Positions 7,420 to 19,100 are shown, numbered from the stretch's first letter. The stretch: DNA of 38,640 nt from JAAYUD01 sp036846645 (GCA_036846645.1 DAIUBN010000007.1:1-38640), one strand, 5' to 3'. The notes: a model not told the origin generated them from the sequence alone. A program made the numbers and translations.

Positions 7420-9339
7420 TTATTTCGTTTTCTTACCCCAATATGTTTTGTTATTGCCATGAGCTGCATAAACAATAGTATGGGTACGAGGAGTTGCCTC
7501 CCAATCTGTTTCGCGTTGCAAATAAAGCACCACACCTGTGCTAGTGGTAATCGTCTGTTTGGACGAATCATAAGTCCAGGTAGCACCCTTCCAAGGACCC
7601 GCTGTTATTGTATGTGTACTCAAATCGAAAGTCATTGTTTCGGAGGTTCGTTGCGTCGATGTATTATTGGTCAATGCAATATGTTCCCAATCACCAGCCA
7701 ATTCGCTCTCGCTAATCGTTGCTTCGGGCACTGCTCCATAGCGTTCAGGCATCACGAGCGGCCAACCGGTAGCAGCCCATTTCAAGCTACGTATCTGTCC
7801 CATCATGATAGCATTAGAATAGACATTGCCTCCTACATTTTGAGGGAAACGTCCCTGAGAGGAATAGTACCAATTGCCTGCCCCATCGTCGAAGATAGCA
7901 CAGTGTGAGATGCCTACCCATCCGTAGCTATTGTTGAATTTATAGGGCGCAGTAACGATAGGATACAATTCTGTTGTGCCGACTGCCGAATTGCCATTGA
8001 TATCGACATACGGACCATCGATACTACTAGAACGGCATACCCGAGTATTGTAGGGCACATCTAGTGCATCGTAAGCCAGGAAGAGATAATAATATCCATC
8101 ATGGTAAACTACTTCGGGACCTTCACTTCCCTGCCATCTGCCTGTGCCACGCTGAGCAATAATCTTACCATAGCCAGAGTTGGTAGTACCACTGATATCC
8201 CATGGATTGCCCAAGGCATTGAGTGGCATGCCTGTTGTCGGACTAAGCTGCATAGCAGCAATGCCACTATGCCAAGATCCATAGACAAGCCAATGTTCAC
8301 CAGTTGGAGTAATAATATATGATGGGTCGATAGCATTGATTTTAAAATATGCATTCCAATCATTTACTGATGAGCGACTGTAATCATTCATACCCTTGTC
8401 GGAAGCAGAGCAAACCACCATTCCCTTGTCTTCCCAAGTATTACTAGCTGGATCGCTTGTCTCCATCATGCCGATGAAAGCGCGCTCTGACCACGAACCG
8501 TCGAAATTGGCTGTTGTAGCTTCTTTACCGGTTTTAATATAATTGTTTACCACAATACAATAATACATACGATATTTGCCAGAAGACACTCTGCGAGCCA
8601 CCGGAGCCCAATAGCCATACGAAGGATTATCGATAGCACTCAATCCTTCGGCTGCTCGATATTCATTGAGTTTGGTTTTCACCCAAGCCGGAGCATCAGT
8701 CATAGTAGAGCCCATAAACTCCCAATCTACCAAGTTCTTTGAACGACGGCAGAAGAAATGTCCGTGACCATCGTGAGCATTGCCATACGAAGCATCAGTC
8801 TGATACATATAATAATAGCCATCATCAGCCTTCATCACTGTTGGATCATGGACATTGGCAAGATTCCATTGTGAACGGTTGCTCCAAGCTGCCATGCTTG
8901 TATAATCATCTGCATAAGTAGGAGCGACATAGTCGGCAAGTTCTTCTTCGAGTGTTTTCGAAGTTGTTGTAATGGTTGTCTCGCTAGAATAAACAGGTTC
9001 GGCATTGTAAACAGTAGCAAAAGCACGAACCCGGTAAGTAGTTTGCGGCTTCAAGTCGGAAAGAGAAGCTGTGAGACCCGACTCACGAGTCTCTACAGTA
9101 GTACTATCTATAGTAGGGGTAGATACTGCGCTATAGCAGAATCCTTTTTTGATGATTGCAGTAGAACTACCACCGCTGATAGTTGCAGTAAGCGTTGCAG
9201 TATTTGAACCGACAACAGACACCGTAGGAGTTGATATCTGCAAATCGGCTGTTTCCACATCGTCTTTGTTGCTACATGCCGACAAGGCCAGCACACAAGC
9301 AACAGCGAGAGAGAATATATATTTCATTTTATACTTCAT
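7420..9339 (-). CDS. GH43 endo-alpha-1,5-L-arabinanase-like lipoprotein with FN3-like domain
   Basis: This is a predicted surface or outer-membrane lipoprotein (lipobox LSAC after a short hydrophobic signal) that would cut the alpha-1,5-arabinan backbone. Order of domains: an FN3-like module at about residues 35-125, a five-bladed GH43 propeller at about 150-520, and a C-terminal lipocalin-like domain at about 535-639, typical of endo-arabinanases. The GH43 triad is visible: general base Asp165 (VHDPT), Asp338 (NAIDPSYI) and acid Glu406 (GSEGPE). The His of GISHCAIF probably belongs to the metal site. Translation may start at 9339 or four codons later at 9327; the second gives a more typical lipoprotein signal. 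It is the last gene of the six-gene operon, 5 bases after the SusD-like gene. Its place matches B. thetaiotaomicron BT0360. Confidence 0.9.
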   Translation of the reverse strand: MKYKMKYIFSLAVACVLALSACSNKDDVETADLQISTPTVSVVGSNTATLTATISGGSSTAIIKKGFCYSAVSTPTIDSTTVETRESGLTASLSDLKPQTTYRVRAFATVYNAEPVYSSETTITTTSKTLEEELADYVAPTYADDYTSMAAWSNRSQWNLANVHDPTVMKADDGYYYMYQTDASYGNAHDGHGHFFCRRSKNLVDWEFMGSTMTDAPAWVKTKLNEYRAAEGLSAIDNPSYGYWAPVARRVSSGKYRMYYCIVVNNYIKTGKEATTANFDGSWSERAFIGMMETSDPASNTWEDKGMVVCSASDKGMNDYSRSSVNDWNAYFKINAIDPSYIITPTGEHWLVYGSWHSGIAAMQLSPTTGMPLNALGNPWDISGTTNSGYGKIIAQRGTGRWQGSEGPEVVYHDGYYYLFLAYDALDVPYNTRVCRSSSIDGPYVDINGNSAVGTTELYPIVTAPYKFNNSYGWVGISHCAIFDDGAGNWYYSSQGRFPQNVGGNVYSNAIMMGQIRSLKWAATGWPLVMPERYGAVPEATISESELAGDWEHIALTNNTSTQRTSETMTFDLSTHTITAGPWKGATWTYDSSKQTITTSTGVVLYLQRETDWEATPRTHTIVYAAHGNNKTYWGKKTK

Positions 9340-9344
9340 ATCAT

Positions 9345-11156
9345 TTATTCGTTAGTTGTTGAAGTTGTAGACCATCCAGGATTCTGTCCAAGTTTAGGAG
9401 CACGTTTTACCTCATCGGCTGGAATAGGGAATAAATAGCTCTTCGGACTGACAAAAACACGAGTATTGACTGTATTGGCAGCACCATAAGTAAATACCGG
9501 ACTAGCTTGTGTACCAGTCACCTTGACTCCATAAAGATGGAGTAACTGATTATAGTAGGGTTTACTGGTCTCATTGCTCGAAGTGACACCTTCGTAGAGT
9601 TTCCAACGGCGGGCATCAAAGAAACGATGATCTTCAAAAGCCAGTTCAATTCGACGTTCGTTACGGATACGTTCACGGAGTTCGGCCTGAGACATATTGC
9701 TATAGGCTGGCATACCAGAACGAGCACGAACCGCATTGACATATTGATAAGCATTGGCAGGACCCTCTGCCTCGTTGATAGCTTCGGCTGCATTGAGAAG
9801 AATCTCTGCATAGCGGAAAATAATCCAAGCGTGAGGATAGGTAGACGGGCTCTTACATGAAATGTTATTGACAAACTTCTTGAGATAATAGCCAGTATAG
9901 GTGCCACCCATCGAAGCACTATAGTCCACACCTTTGTCCGATTCTGAATTATACCGTACATCAATGGTGCGCTGCTCTTCCTGATCAGCACGTCCCCAAG
10001 TCATACCCTGATAAAACACAGTCTGAGAAAGGCGTGGGTCACGATTCTCATAAGGTTTTTGATCGTTATAACCACTACCCGACTCGTCGATACGTTTTCC
10101 ATTAGACATTTCATAAGCATCAACAAAATTCTGTGTAGGATTGGTACGACCATCACCCTCGAAAGAGCCAGTGAAACCGACAGGTAAGAAAACCTTTTCT
10201 ACCTGATTGGTATTCCAAACGGAACGGGCCATAATAATCTCATTATTGTAGACTGGATTGGTAGTGAAACACTCATAATAATTATTATTAGTGTTGCCCG
10301 AATCATATAACTTATAAGGGTTGGACTGTGAATTGTTCTTTGTGATAAAATCCTTTGCAGCCTGAGCAGCATTTGCCCAATAGGTCACTGTATTATCTGG
10401 ATTATTGAGCATCGAAGCCCGATAGAGCAATGCACGAGCTTTGAGAGCGTAGGCAGTAGCTCCATTAAGACGCCCCCAATTAGAAGTTTCGTCGCTATAG
10501 CGGAAAGGCAGCACATCTTTCACCAAGTCACACTGAGCAGCCACCCATTCGAGAGCGGCAGCAGCCTCGGTACGCTCCATATTCATTGCACCGGCATCAG
10601 AGAGATCGAATACGATTGGAGTACCTGATTCGTCTTCGGCAATGATAGGACATGCTCCAAACCAACCAATAAGATCGAAATGGAAAATTGCACGCAACAG
10701 CTTGGCTTCGGCACAATATCGGTCGTAGAGGTGATTGTCATCACCTTCTTTAGTAGCATTACCCACCACATTGGAACGGGCATTCTTTAAAAACAAGTTA
10801 CACTTGCGGATACCGTAAGTATCAGTATTCCAGAATCCAAGTAATGGATGGTCAGCAGCCGTATAACCGTCGCTACCGATTTTAGTATAATAATGAAGTC
10901 CCCAATAAGTCACCGCGTTATCTGTCATACAATCTCTCGAGGCACCAGTAAACTGCGTATCATTCAGAATGCCGAAACCATCGGGGAGGTTAGTATATAT
11001 ATTCGCCAAGAACTCACGCGTCAACGTTTCGTTGCCAAAAGTTTTCGTTTCAGAGAGCGAAGCATCATACTCTTTGTCGAGATAACCGCTGCAGGAACTT
11101 CCTACTATGAGGAGCAGCGCCATTATGATATATTTTGATATACTTTTCATATTCAT
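9345..11156 (-). CDS. SusD/RagB-family glycan-binding lipoprotein (pair 1)
   Basis: SusD proteins sit as a lid on the SusC transporter and capture oligosaccharides at the cell surface. This one has 603 residues and a lipoprotein signal ending in GSSC. The family's N-terminal SGYLDKEYDASLSETKTF follows, then TPR-like helices (CNLFLKNAR, YCAEAKLLRAIFHFDLIGWFG). The C-terminal part has the usual YAEILLNAAEAINEA, RNERRIELAFEDHRFFDARRWKL and LFPIPADEV segments. The start could be Met1 or Met3 (MNMKS). It lies 20 bases after its SusC partner and 5 bases before the GH43 gene. The ligand, arabinan fragments, is inferred from the locus. Confidence 0.92.
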   Translation of the reverse strand: MNMKSISKYIIMALLLIVGSSCSGYLDKEYDASLSETKTFGNETLTREFLANIYTNLPDGFGILNDTQFTGASRDCMTDNAVTYWGLHYYTKIGSDGYTAADHPLLGFWNTDTYGIRKCNLFLKNARSNVVGNATKEGDDNHLYDRYCAEAKLLRAIFHFDLIGWFGACPIIAEDESGTPIVFDLSDAGAMNMERTEAAAALEWVAAQCDLVKDVLPFRYSDETSNWGRLNGATAYALKARALLYRASMLNNPDNTVTYWANAAQAAKDFITKNNSQSNPYKLYDSGNTNNNYYECFTTNPVYNNEIIMARSVWNTNQVEKVFLPVGFTGSFEGDGRTNPTQNFVDAYEMSNGKRIDESGSGYNDQKPYENRDPRLSQTVFYQGMTWGRADQEEQRTIDVRYNSESDKGVDYSASMGGTYTGYYLKKFVNNISCKSPSTYPHAWIIFRYAEILLNAAEAINEAEGPANAYQYVNAVRARSGMPAYSNMSQAELRERIRNERRIELAFEDHRFFDARRWKLYEGVTSSNETSKPYYNQLLHLYGVKVTGTQASPVFTYGAANTVNTRVFVSPKSYLFPIPADEVKRAPKLGQNPGWSTTSTTNE

Positions 11157-11176
11157 ATATTCTATTAAAAATCCTT

Positions 11177-14100
11177 TTAGAAACCAATATTAACACCGAA
11201 AGTAAATGAATGAGTCTTCGGATAAGCCCAGATATAGTTTGTAGGGTTCTCTGGATCGAAGCCTTTTGGCAAATGACTCCAATTGTAGAGGTTGTATCCA
11301 CTGAAGTATAGACGGCACTTTGTCATATTAATCTTAGAAATGAGCCTCTGCGGCAAAGAATATCCTATCTCGACATTGCGCAACGAGAGAAAATCACCAT
11401 TGACTACCCAAATAGTAGATTCATTATACGGATAGTTGCGGTCGATATCACTGAAGCTGGTAGACAGACGTGGATACTTGGCATTGATGTTACGAGGATC
11501 GATAGGATCATCAGTATAGTAACCCCAAGTCTTTGTGACCTCATGAGTAGAAGTACCACCCCAGCCAAAACCATAGTCCATATTCTCACGGCACCCCACT
11601 GTACGGTTCAGGTAAGCAGTAAGAACGACACGTGCATCAAAACCTTTCCATTCGAATCCTAAACGTATAGTAGGAATGAGTTCAGGAATATTGGTATAAC
11701 CGTATGGTACTTTATCATAAGTATCGATTTTGCGGTCGCCATTGGTATCTTGGAATACGGCATTACCCAATTTGTATTTGCCGGCAGCATGCCAGGGATA
11801 CTTCTCGGGATGTGCAGTAGCATCTTCGTAAGAAGTAGGAATCAAATTAGGATCGCTTACCCATTGTTTGAATATCAATTCATGACCTTGATCTATAGGA
11901 TTGCCTGTTTTTGCCATATAAGCATAGTCGGGAGTAAGTTCATCCATCTCGGTTATCTTATTACGGTTATAGGTGAGCATACCTTCTATATAATATTTAA
12001 AATCACCAATACTATTTCGATGTCCCAAAGTCACTTCAATACCTCTAGTTTCTGCCTTACCGTATGAATCGGCAGGAGCAGCTATACCAAAAAGAGTAGG
12101 AACTGTAGAACGAGAAACCAAAATATTGGAACGCCATTCTTTGAAGACATCTACATTACCATAAACTTTCTTATTCCAAAGGTCGAAGTCGAGACCGATA
12201 TTCAACATATCAGAGATTTCCCATTTACTGTTGCTATTGCCGGCTGCCGATTCGTAGACACCATTAACATAAGACTGCGAAGTACCAAAGTTGTAGCCAC
12301 TGCCTTCGGTATAAGTACCCTGATAAGGATAGCGGTTGGCACCTGTCACTGCTTGTCCGGCACGACCATACGAAGCACGAAGTTTCAACAGTTTGACAAA
12401 CGAATTTTTGAGCCACGACTCCTCCGACATTACCCAGCCGATAGAGCCACCTGGGAAGGTAGCGAAACGCTCGCCTGCTGCATAGTTGTCACAACCCATA
12501 CGAGAGATATTACCCGAAAGGATATATCTGTTGTTGTAGACATAAGTTGCTTGGGCGTTGTATGACAAGTAGCGGTTAGAAGAATTCTGACCACGAACAA
12601 CATTCTGATAAGTACGAATAAATGCCTGAGCACTTACAGCATGTTTGCCAAAAGTACGATCGAAAGAGAAACCGGCATTCATATTAATATTGTAATAATA
12701 ATCTCGAGGAGAAGTTGTAGCATTAGGCAATGCCTTGTAGGTTCTCATACGCTGATATGTATAATCGTCTACAGTTGCCACGTCGGCAGCATAATTATAA
12801 TAGAAACCATTGATATCTGCCTGTTGTACCTTTTGGAAGGTTTCGTAAGAATCGAAACTTACAGTAGCCTTCGCTTTCAAACCTTTGACCAGAGAATCCA
12901 AATTGCCGGTCGCAGTAATAGTAGTATAGAGGTTACGGCGACGATTTTGTTCGATACCACGACCTGCTATCTGGGCGGCACCATTCTTACTATCACTTGA
13001 AGTCGGGAAGAAAAATTCACCATTAGGACAGAACACCGGATAGATAGGAAGGTTCTCGCCTGCACCCCAAGTGAAGAGATTCCAAGTATCAATGCCCGGT
13101 TGAGTAATATTATCGATACGTCCACCTAAGTCTAAAGATACGTTGAGGAACTTATTGACATCAATATCAACATTAGAACGCAAATTGTAGCGATTAAGCA
13201 CATGCTGTGTGTTGTAGCCTTCATTCCATTTTGTCCATTTTTCATCATACAGACCTTCTTGACGAAGATAAGTAAACGATACAAAGTAACGGGCGCGAGT
13301 ATTACCTCCACTGATTGTAAAGTTGGTACGGTACTGGGGAGCTGACGAACGCAACATCACGTCGTGCCAGTTGGTATTGAAATAATGATATTTTGCCATA
13401 CCTTCCAGCTGTTCGCCGTTACATACCTTGCGATAGTTGTCAATATCGGTTGCAGAAAACTCCGGAGTCAAACCATCTAGATAACGGGCCTGATTGCGGG
13501 TAAGAGCATAATTGTATGAATTCTGACTTTCGGGAATACCTGCTATAGTCTGAAATCCTACTTCCTGAGTGAAGTTGATTTGCGTTTTTCCTGCCTGACC
13601 ACGTTTGGTTGTGACTAAAATCACACCATTGGCACCACGCATGCCATAAATAGCACAAGCAGCAGCATCCTTTAGAATTGTAATAGATTCGATGGGATAA
13701 GCATCGAGGAAAGAAAGATCTCGTTCTACATTATCAACGATAACCAATGGAGAGCGGGCGCTACTGTTCATGGTGCGAATTCCACGAATATACATCGCTG
13801 TTTCACTCCATCCCGGTTCGGATTGAGATTCGTAAGTCTCTACACCAGTGACAGTAGATGTAAATGCATTCTGAAGCACAGTGACAGGATGTTTCTCAAG
13901 TTCTTCACCTGTAACAACTGAAGTTGCCTCGGTGATAAACTTTTTCGGCTTACGGCCAAAAGGCAGAGGAGCAGTATGATTATACTCATCCAGATCTGCC
14001 TTCATTATAACCTGGAACTTATCGTCGAACTTGGCGATTGCTGTAGCAGACAGATAACCTACACTAGCAATACAAAGCTCGTCGGAAGACTTCACATTCT

Positions 14101-14320
14101 TCAAAGAGAAATAACCATCTTTATCGGTGATAGCAATACGGCTAGCTTCCGAGACATTGACTACAGCACCGACGATAGGTTCGCCCTGCTCCTTTACGAC
14201 ACGTCCCTTCAGCACTTTTTCCGTCTGAGCCCAACCACTGCTCATTATCATTGCCGCAGCGGCCGCAAACAGAATTCTTTTGAATTCCTTTCTGATATAT
14301 CTTGCTATTATTGTTTTCAT
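11177..14320 (-). CDS. SusC/RagA-family TonB-dependent transporter (pair 1)
   Basis: This is an outer-membrane beta-barrel importer for oligosaccharides, powered by TonB. Its 1047 residues comprise a long signal region to about residue 32, a carboxypeptidase-regulatory-like domain at about 37-115, a plug domain from about 135, and a barrel that ends in Phe (SFTFGVNIGF). The SusC family signature is present (LKDAAACAIYGMRGANGV, then TTKRG). The linker between the first domain and the plug is unusual. It reads YNHTAPLPFGRKPKKFITEA where most SusC proteins, including the partner encoded at 16120-19224, have a VVVVGYG-type sequence. It is co-transcribed with its SusD at a 20-base interval and starts 10 bases after the other SusD gene. 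Confidence 0.93.
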   Translation of the reverse strand: MKTIIARYIRKEFKRILFAAAAAMIMSSGWAQTEKVLKGRVVKEQGEPIVGAVVNVSEASRIAITDKDGYFSLKNVKSSDELCIASVGYLSATAIAKFDDKFQVIMKADLDEYNHTAPLPFGRKPKKFITEATSVVTGEELEKHPVTVLQNAFTSTVTGVETYESQSEPGWSETAMYIRGIRTMNSSARSPLVIVDNVERDLSFLDAYPIESITILKDAAACAIYGMRGANGVILVTTKRGQAGKTQINFTQEVGFQTIAGIPESQNSYNYALTRNQARYLDGLTPEFSATDIDNYRKVCNGEQLEGMAKYHYFNTNWHDVMLRSSAPQYRTNFTISGGNTRARYFVSFTYLRQEGLYDEKWTKWNEGYNTQHVLNRYNLRSNVDIDVNKFLNVSLDLGGRIDNITQPGIDTWNLFTWGAGENLPIYPVFCPNGEFFFPTSSDSKNGAAQIAGRGIEQNRRRNLYTTITATGNLDSLVKGLKAKATVSFDSYETFQKVQQADINGFYYNYAADVATVDDYTYQRMRTYKALPNATTSPRDYYYNINMNAGFSFDRTFGKHAVSAQAFIRTYQNVVRGQNSSNRYLSYNAQATYVYNNRYILSGNISRMGCDNYAAGERFATFPGGSIGWVMSEESWLKNSFVKLLKLRASYGRAGQAVTGANRYPYQGTYTEGSGYNFGTSQSYVNGVYESAAGNSNSKWEISDMLNIGLDFDLWNKKVYGNVDVFKEWRSNILVSRSTVPTLFGIAAPADSYGKAETRGIEVTLGHRNSIGDFKYYIEGMLTYNRNKITEMDELTPDYAYMAKTGNPIDQGHELIFKQWVSDPNLIPTSYEDATAHPEKYPWHAAGKYKLGNAVFQDTNGDRKIDTYDKVPYGYTNIPELIPTIRLGFEWKGFDARVVLTAYLNRTVGCRENMDYGFGWGGTSTHEVTKTWGYYTDDPIDPRNINAKYPRLSTSFSDIDRNYPYNESTIWVVNGDFLSLRNVEIGYSLPQRLISKINMTKCRLYFSGYNLYNWSHLPKGFDPENPTNYIWAYPKTHSFTFGVNIGF

Positions 14321-14330
14321 ATTCTATTGA

Positions 14331-16115
14331 TTAATTGCTCCATCCTGGATTGTTCGTAATATTAGTTTTCCAAACCTCTCCTTCGGGAATAGGATACAGA
14401 TACATTTTCTCGCTGAACACACGGGTCTGAGCCACTTTACGAGTATAGATGAAACTGCCATTTTTCGACGTAACATCAACACCATAGATAGGGCGTGCCA
14501 AAGCTTCAACTGCTACATTCCAACGACGAACATCCCATGCGCGATGATCTTCGAAAGCCAGTTCGACAGTTCTCTCTTTACGAATGAACTTGCGAAGAGC
14601 TTCTTTTGTTTGAAGGTCACTACGAGAAGATAGCTTAGTTGTCATGCCAACACGGTTGCGAATGAGTTGTAAAGCATCAAACACTTTGCTCGAAGGTCCG
14701 TTGGCTTCGTTCTCTGCCTCAGCATAATTAAGTAGAATCTCGGCATAACGCATGATAATCCAGTTTCGGTAACTTGTACCGGTATGATTATTGTTCAATA
14801 TCACTTCAGGAATATACTTGCGGTCGTAGTATCCAGTAGGAGTAGCATTGGCATTGCCTGTTGGATTATCACGCTGGCCTTTCAAGACATTTATAGTTCC
14901 ATTACCCCATTCTACACCATTATATAATATGGTAGCAGCAAGACGTGGGTCGCGGTTTGAACAAGGCGCATTGTCATTGTATCCGCTTGCAGTATTGATG
15001 ATAGGGGTTGAACCGCTGGTAGGATATACAGGAGCACCTGTATTGTCGTAACTGATAAAAGGAGAAGAGCCGTTAGCCATGTCGTACATATCGACCAAAT
15101 TCTGTGAGGGGCAAAGTCCACCATTACCACCCTCACCTACCGGAGTATCATTTGAGATAGCCGACCAGCCCACAGTAACATCATTGCGCCAAAGAATTAC
15201 CTCATTGTTACTCTCAGTATGAGCATTCTTCAAAATAGCATTGGTGTAGCATGTCACAGGGTCAGAATCTTTGGTATATAATCCATACAAACTTCCATAA
15301 TCATCTATAAAACTTTTGGCAGCATCGGCAGCCTGAGTCCAAGTGATACCAGAATCGGCACTATAACGATCGCTTGCCATATAGAGCATGATGCGAGAAT
15401 AGAGAGCACGAGCCATCGGCTGGCATATACGTCCCTGATTGCCCGACTCTGACGATGTAGCCTTAGTCATCAACCCGCTTTCGCATTCTTTAAGTTCTTT
15501 CAAGACGAAGTCTACTACGTATTCTTTGGTTGTAGGACGAGTAGTGTAACCGCTCAATAAATCACCATCAGGATCGAGAACGACAGTCACAATAGGAATA
15601 GGTCCATAACGCAAGAACATTTCCCAATAGAAGTAAGCACGAAGAAAACGAGCCTCTGCCTTATAGTTTGCCTTGTCTGTCTCATACTTCTCACTAGATA
15701 GTTCGGTAGGTTTTGGAACACTTTCGATATTCGTGAGCAGCATATTACATTTGCGAATACCACGATAGTAGTGTTCCCAAGTATCGGTCAGTTCGCTGGC
15801 GCCACCGGTAGCATAATAGTTACCGATATTGAAACTGGTACGTACACCACCTGTTGCATAACTATTCTCTGCTAAATCGGTAGCCGCATCCATCCAAGAG
15901 TTGTTGATACGGCTCGCACCATGACGCAAAAAGTTATAAGTATCGAAATGGAACTGTTTCGTTGTGGTCCAATCGCTGAATACCTCTTCCTCGGTCAGTT
16001 CATTGCTCGCCTCTTTGTCAAGGAATCCGCCGAACATCTTTTCGCAAGAGCTAAGCGACAATGCAGAAGTCGCAGCGAGGAGAAGTGTATATAATATAGA
16101 TTTTCTTATTTTCAT
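14331..16115 (-). CDS. SusD/RagB-family glycan-binding lipoprotein (pair 2)
   Basis: This 594-residue SusD homologue has a lipoprotein signal (SLSSC) followed by EKMFGGFLDKEASNELTEEEVF, the common family start. Recognisable segments are RKCNMLLTNIES, EARFLRAYFYWEMFLRYG, PRLAATILYNGVEWG, MRYAEILLNYAEAENEANG and KERTVELAFEDHRAWDVRRW. The C-terminus NPGWSN closes the fold as in other SusD proteins. It lies 4 bases after its SusC partner, so the two are tightly coupled. It differs clearly from the SusD encoded at 9345-11156, which argues for an old pair duplication or separate recruitment rather than a recent copy. Confidence 0.92.
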   Translation of the reverse strand: MKIRKSILYTLLLAATSALSLSSCEKMFGGFLDKEASNELTEEEVFSDWTTTKQFHFDTYNFLRHGASRINNSWMDAATDLAENSYATGGVRTSFNIGNYYATGGASELTDTWEHYYRGIRKCNMLLTNIESVPKPTELSSEKYETDKANYKAEARFLRAYFYWEMFLRYGPIPIVTVVLDPDGDLLSGYTTRPTTKEYVVDFVLKELKECESGLMTKATSSESGNQGRICQPMARALYSRIMLYMASDRYSADSGITWTQAADAAKSFIDDYGSLYGLYTKDSDPVTCYTNAILKNAHTESNNEVILWRNDVTVGWSAISNDTPVGEGGNGGLCPSQNLVDMYDMANGSSPFISYDNTGAPVYPTSGSTPIINTASGYNDNAPCSNRDPRLAATILYNGVEWGNGTINVLKGQRDNPTGNANATPTGYYDRKYIPEVILNNNHTGTSYRNWIIMRYAEILLNYAEAENEANGPSSKVFDALQLIRNRVGMTTKLSSRSDLQTKEALRKFIRKERTVELAFEDHRAWDVRRWNVAVEALARPIYGVDVTSKNGSFIYTRKVAQTRVFSEKMYLYPIPEGEVWKTNITNNPGWSN

Positions 16116-16119
16116 ATCT

Positions 16120-19100
16120 TTAGAATTTTAAGTTTACACCAAAGTTCACTGCCTTCATGATAGGATATCTGTTGGAACCTTGACTTTCGGGATCGCATAA
16201 ACCATCAAGATGATCCCAAGTGACAAGATTGTTGGCATTGACATAGAGACGACATTCGGTCATCGCCAGTTTCTTAATCCAAGCGAGAGGCAACGAATAG
16301 CTCAATTCAATATTCTTCAATCTGAGGAATGAACCATTCTTCAAGAAGAAGGAGTTTTGGCGTTGGTTGTGATCGCCATTATTGTCATAGTGAAGTAATG
16401 GATACTTGGCATTAGCCAAGTTCTGATTTTCCGATAAATTCGGATTCCAACGGTCTAGATGATGTTGTTTTACCTTTCCACCACTGACGAAAGCAAACAT
16501 TGCTTCGGCATCGTAATAGCGAGATACGTGGTCAACACCTTGAAACATCACACTGAAGCCGATGCCTTTATAGTCGAATCCGAGTGTGAAAGCATATGTA
16601 TTTTCAGGAATATCACTGTGACCAATAAATGTTTCGTCACGGCTATCGATAAATCCATCTCCATTCATATCACGATACTTCAAGTCGCCCACCTTCACAT
16701 TGCCGAAAGTTGAGACAGGGAAACTCGAATTAGCAAGATCGGCAGCTGTAACAAATCCATCGCATACCAATCCGAAATATTGATTGATAGGATGACCTTC
16801 TTGTTTGCGATAGGCAGTCTTCGACGCAGGTTCATCCATATTAAGAATCTTATTCTGAGCATGAGAGAATGTAAGGTTGGCATAATAGTTGAAATCCTTA
16901 CCAATATGATTATTGTGCTTCAATTCGATTTCGAAACCCGAGTTACGAGTACTGCCTAAGTTACCGGCAGCCATATTGACACCCACCCATTGTGGACGAG
17001 TAAGATAAGGAGTAAGAATATTATTACGCTTCTCGTAGAACAAATCCAACGAGCCATTCAACAAGCCACCAAGTAGTCCAAATTCAACTCCAACATTGTA
17101 TTTATTGGCACGTTCCCATGTTACTGTAGCATTGGGATACTGACTTTCGTAGATACCGGTATAGCCTGTTGTCCCGAAATAATAATCATTAGAAAGCTGT
17201 GTCCACACTGCCTGATAGAGGAAACGTTGCTTAACACCGTTCACCTGATATACATCGTTACCGACCTGACCATAAGAAGCACGAATCTTTAAGTTGTCGA
17301 GCCACTTTTGGGTACTCTTCATAAACTCTTCGTTACTGATGCGCCAACCAATGGAGAATGAAGGAAAGAAACCAAAACGTTTGCCACGTTCGAAGTTTTC
17401 AGAACCATTGTATCCGAAGTTTACCTCGGCAAGATACTTATCATCGTAACCATAAGTGACACGACCTACAAGACCTTGATAACGTTGTGCCAATTCGGCT
17501 TGATAACGATAATCATTCTGGTTGTAGAGCACCATAGCTGTCACATCGTGTTTCCCGAAACGACGAGCATAGTTGAGCTGACCTTCCATATATAATTTAT
17601 ATGTAGTAGTATTCTCATTGCCGGCATATGCAAGTTCGGTATCGCTATTAAATCTGTTATAAGAATCAATACTGCTATAATCTGATCGGTTGTTGAGTTC
17701 GTAGGTAGCAAAGTTAGCTGTAAACTTACGATTGTAGTAAGCATCGTAATCGAAAGACACCATTGCCTTCGCACTCAGGCCCTTTGTAAGCCAATCCATC
17801 TTATAGTTCACAATAAAATTAGTTTCGTTAATCGTATTTGTAGCACGATAAAAACCACCTTTTGCCAATGCTGCCACGATGTTATTCTGGTATTGTGAGC
17901 TACCGCCATAAAGCACTCTCTGGTCTTCGCCCTCACCAATAGTATAAGATACTGGGAATATCCATCCTGGGGTATGATTCAGTTCGTAGAACACTTCGCT
18001 ATAAGTACCATCGAGTCTCTCGTTAGTATTCGGACCGCGACGTTCCTCGAAACGTGTGCCGAAGTTGACAGATAGCGTCAGGTCTTTGGTCATCAAGAAA
18101 TCCATATTGCCACGGAAAGCATAACGACGATATTCTGAGTTCGACTTATTGCCATAACTATCAAGACTGAAGTTGCGGAATAAGCCTTGCTGATCGTAAT
18201 ACTCTGCCGAAGCGAAATAGCGCAAACGTTTGGTACCACCTTGAATATTGATATTGTAGCGTTGAGCAGGAGCACTTTTACGAAGTACCGTACCATACCA
18301 GTCTACATTAGGATAGAGCAAAGCATCAATGCCGCTTAACTCTCCCCTACTCGATTTCTTATACATTTCTATATCGGCTGCCGAATATTGCGAAGCTAAT
18401 CCATCATTGGCGAGTGCCTCTTCGAGCAGAACAACAGAATCATAAGAATTAAGATAAGTGTCCCGACGAGTAGGCGACTGAGTCTGCCAGTTGGCTGTGA
18501 AACTTACAGCTGGTTTCTGTTCCTTACCGCGCTTAGTAGTTATAAGCATTACACCATTCGCTCCACGTACACCATATACAGCTGTTGCAGAAGCATCTTT
18601 CAATGTTGAGATTGTCTCAATATCATCGGGAGCAATCTGAGAGAATGCACGTTCTACACCATCTACCAAGATGAGTGGTTGGTTATCTCCTGCAAAAGAA
18701 GCACGACCACGAATGTAAATCTTCATATCATCCGAACCCGGAGCACCCGAAGTCTGTGTTGTGATGACACCTGGAATCTTACCGGCAATAGCCTGAGAGA
18801 TATTGGCTGCCGGAGATTTCAGTAATTCCTTAGAATTAACTTGAGATATGGCACCGATGACACTCTCTTTCTTTTGTGCACCGTAACCTACTACAACCAC
18901 TTCATTCAGAAGCTTAGAATCTTCTTCCATCGTTATATTAACAGACGAACGTCCACTAATCTGCACCTCCTGAGTTTTATAGCCTACATAAGTTACTACC
19001 AACGTAGCCTTAGAACTATTCACTAACAACTTAAAGTTGCCATTCAAATCGACCATCGTGCCGTTTTTAGTACCTTTTTCCATAATACTAGCACCAATAG

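Noticed and set aside
7417..7908. Open frame of 163 residues on the plus strand at the end of the first GH43 gene
   Set aside because: It lies antisense to the lipocalin-like domain and has no motifs or upstream promoter.
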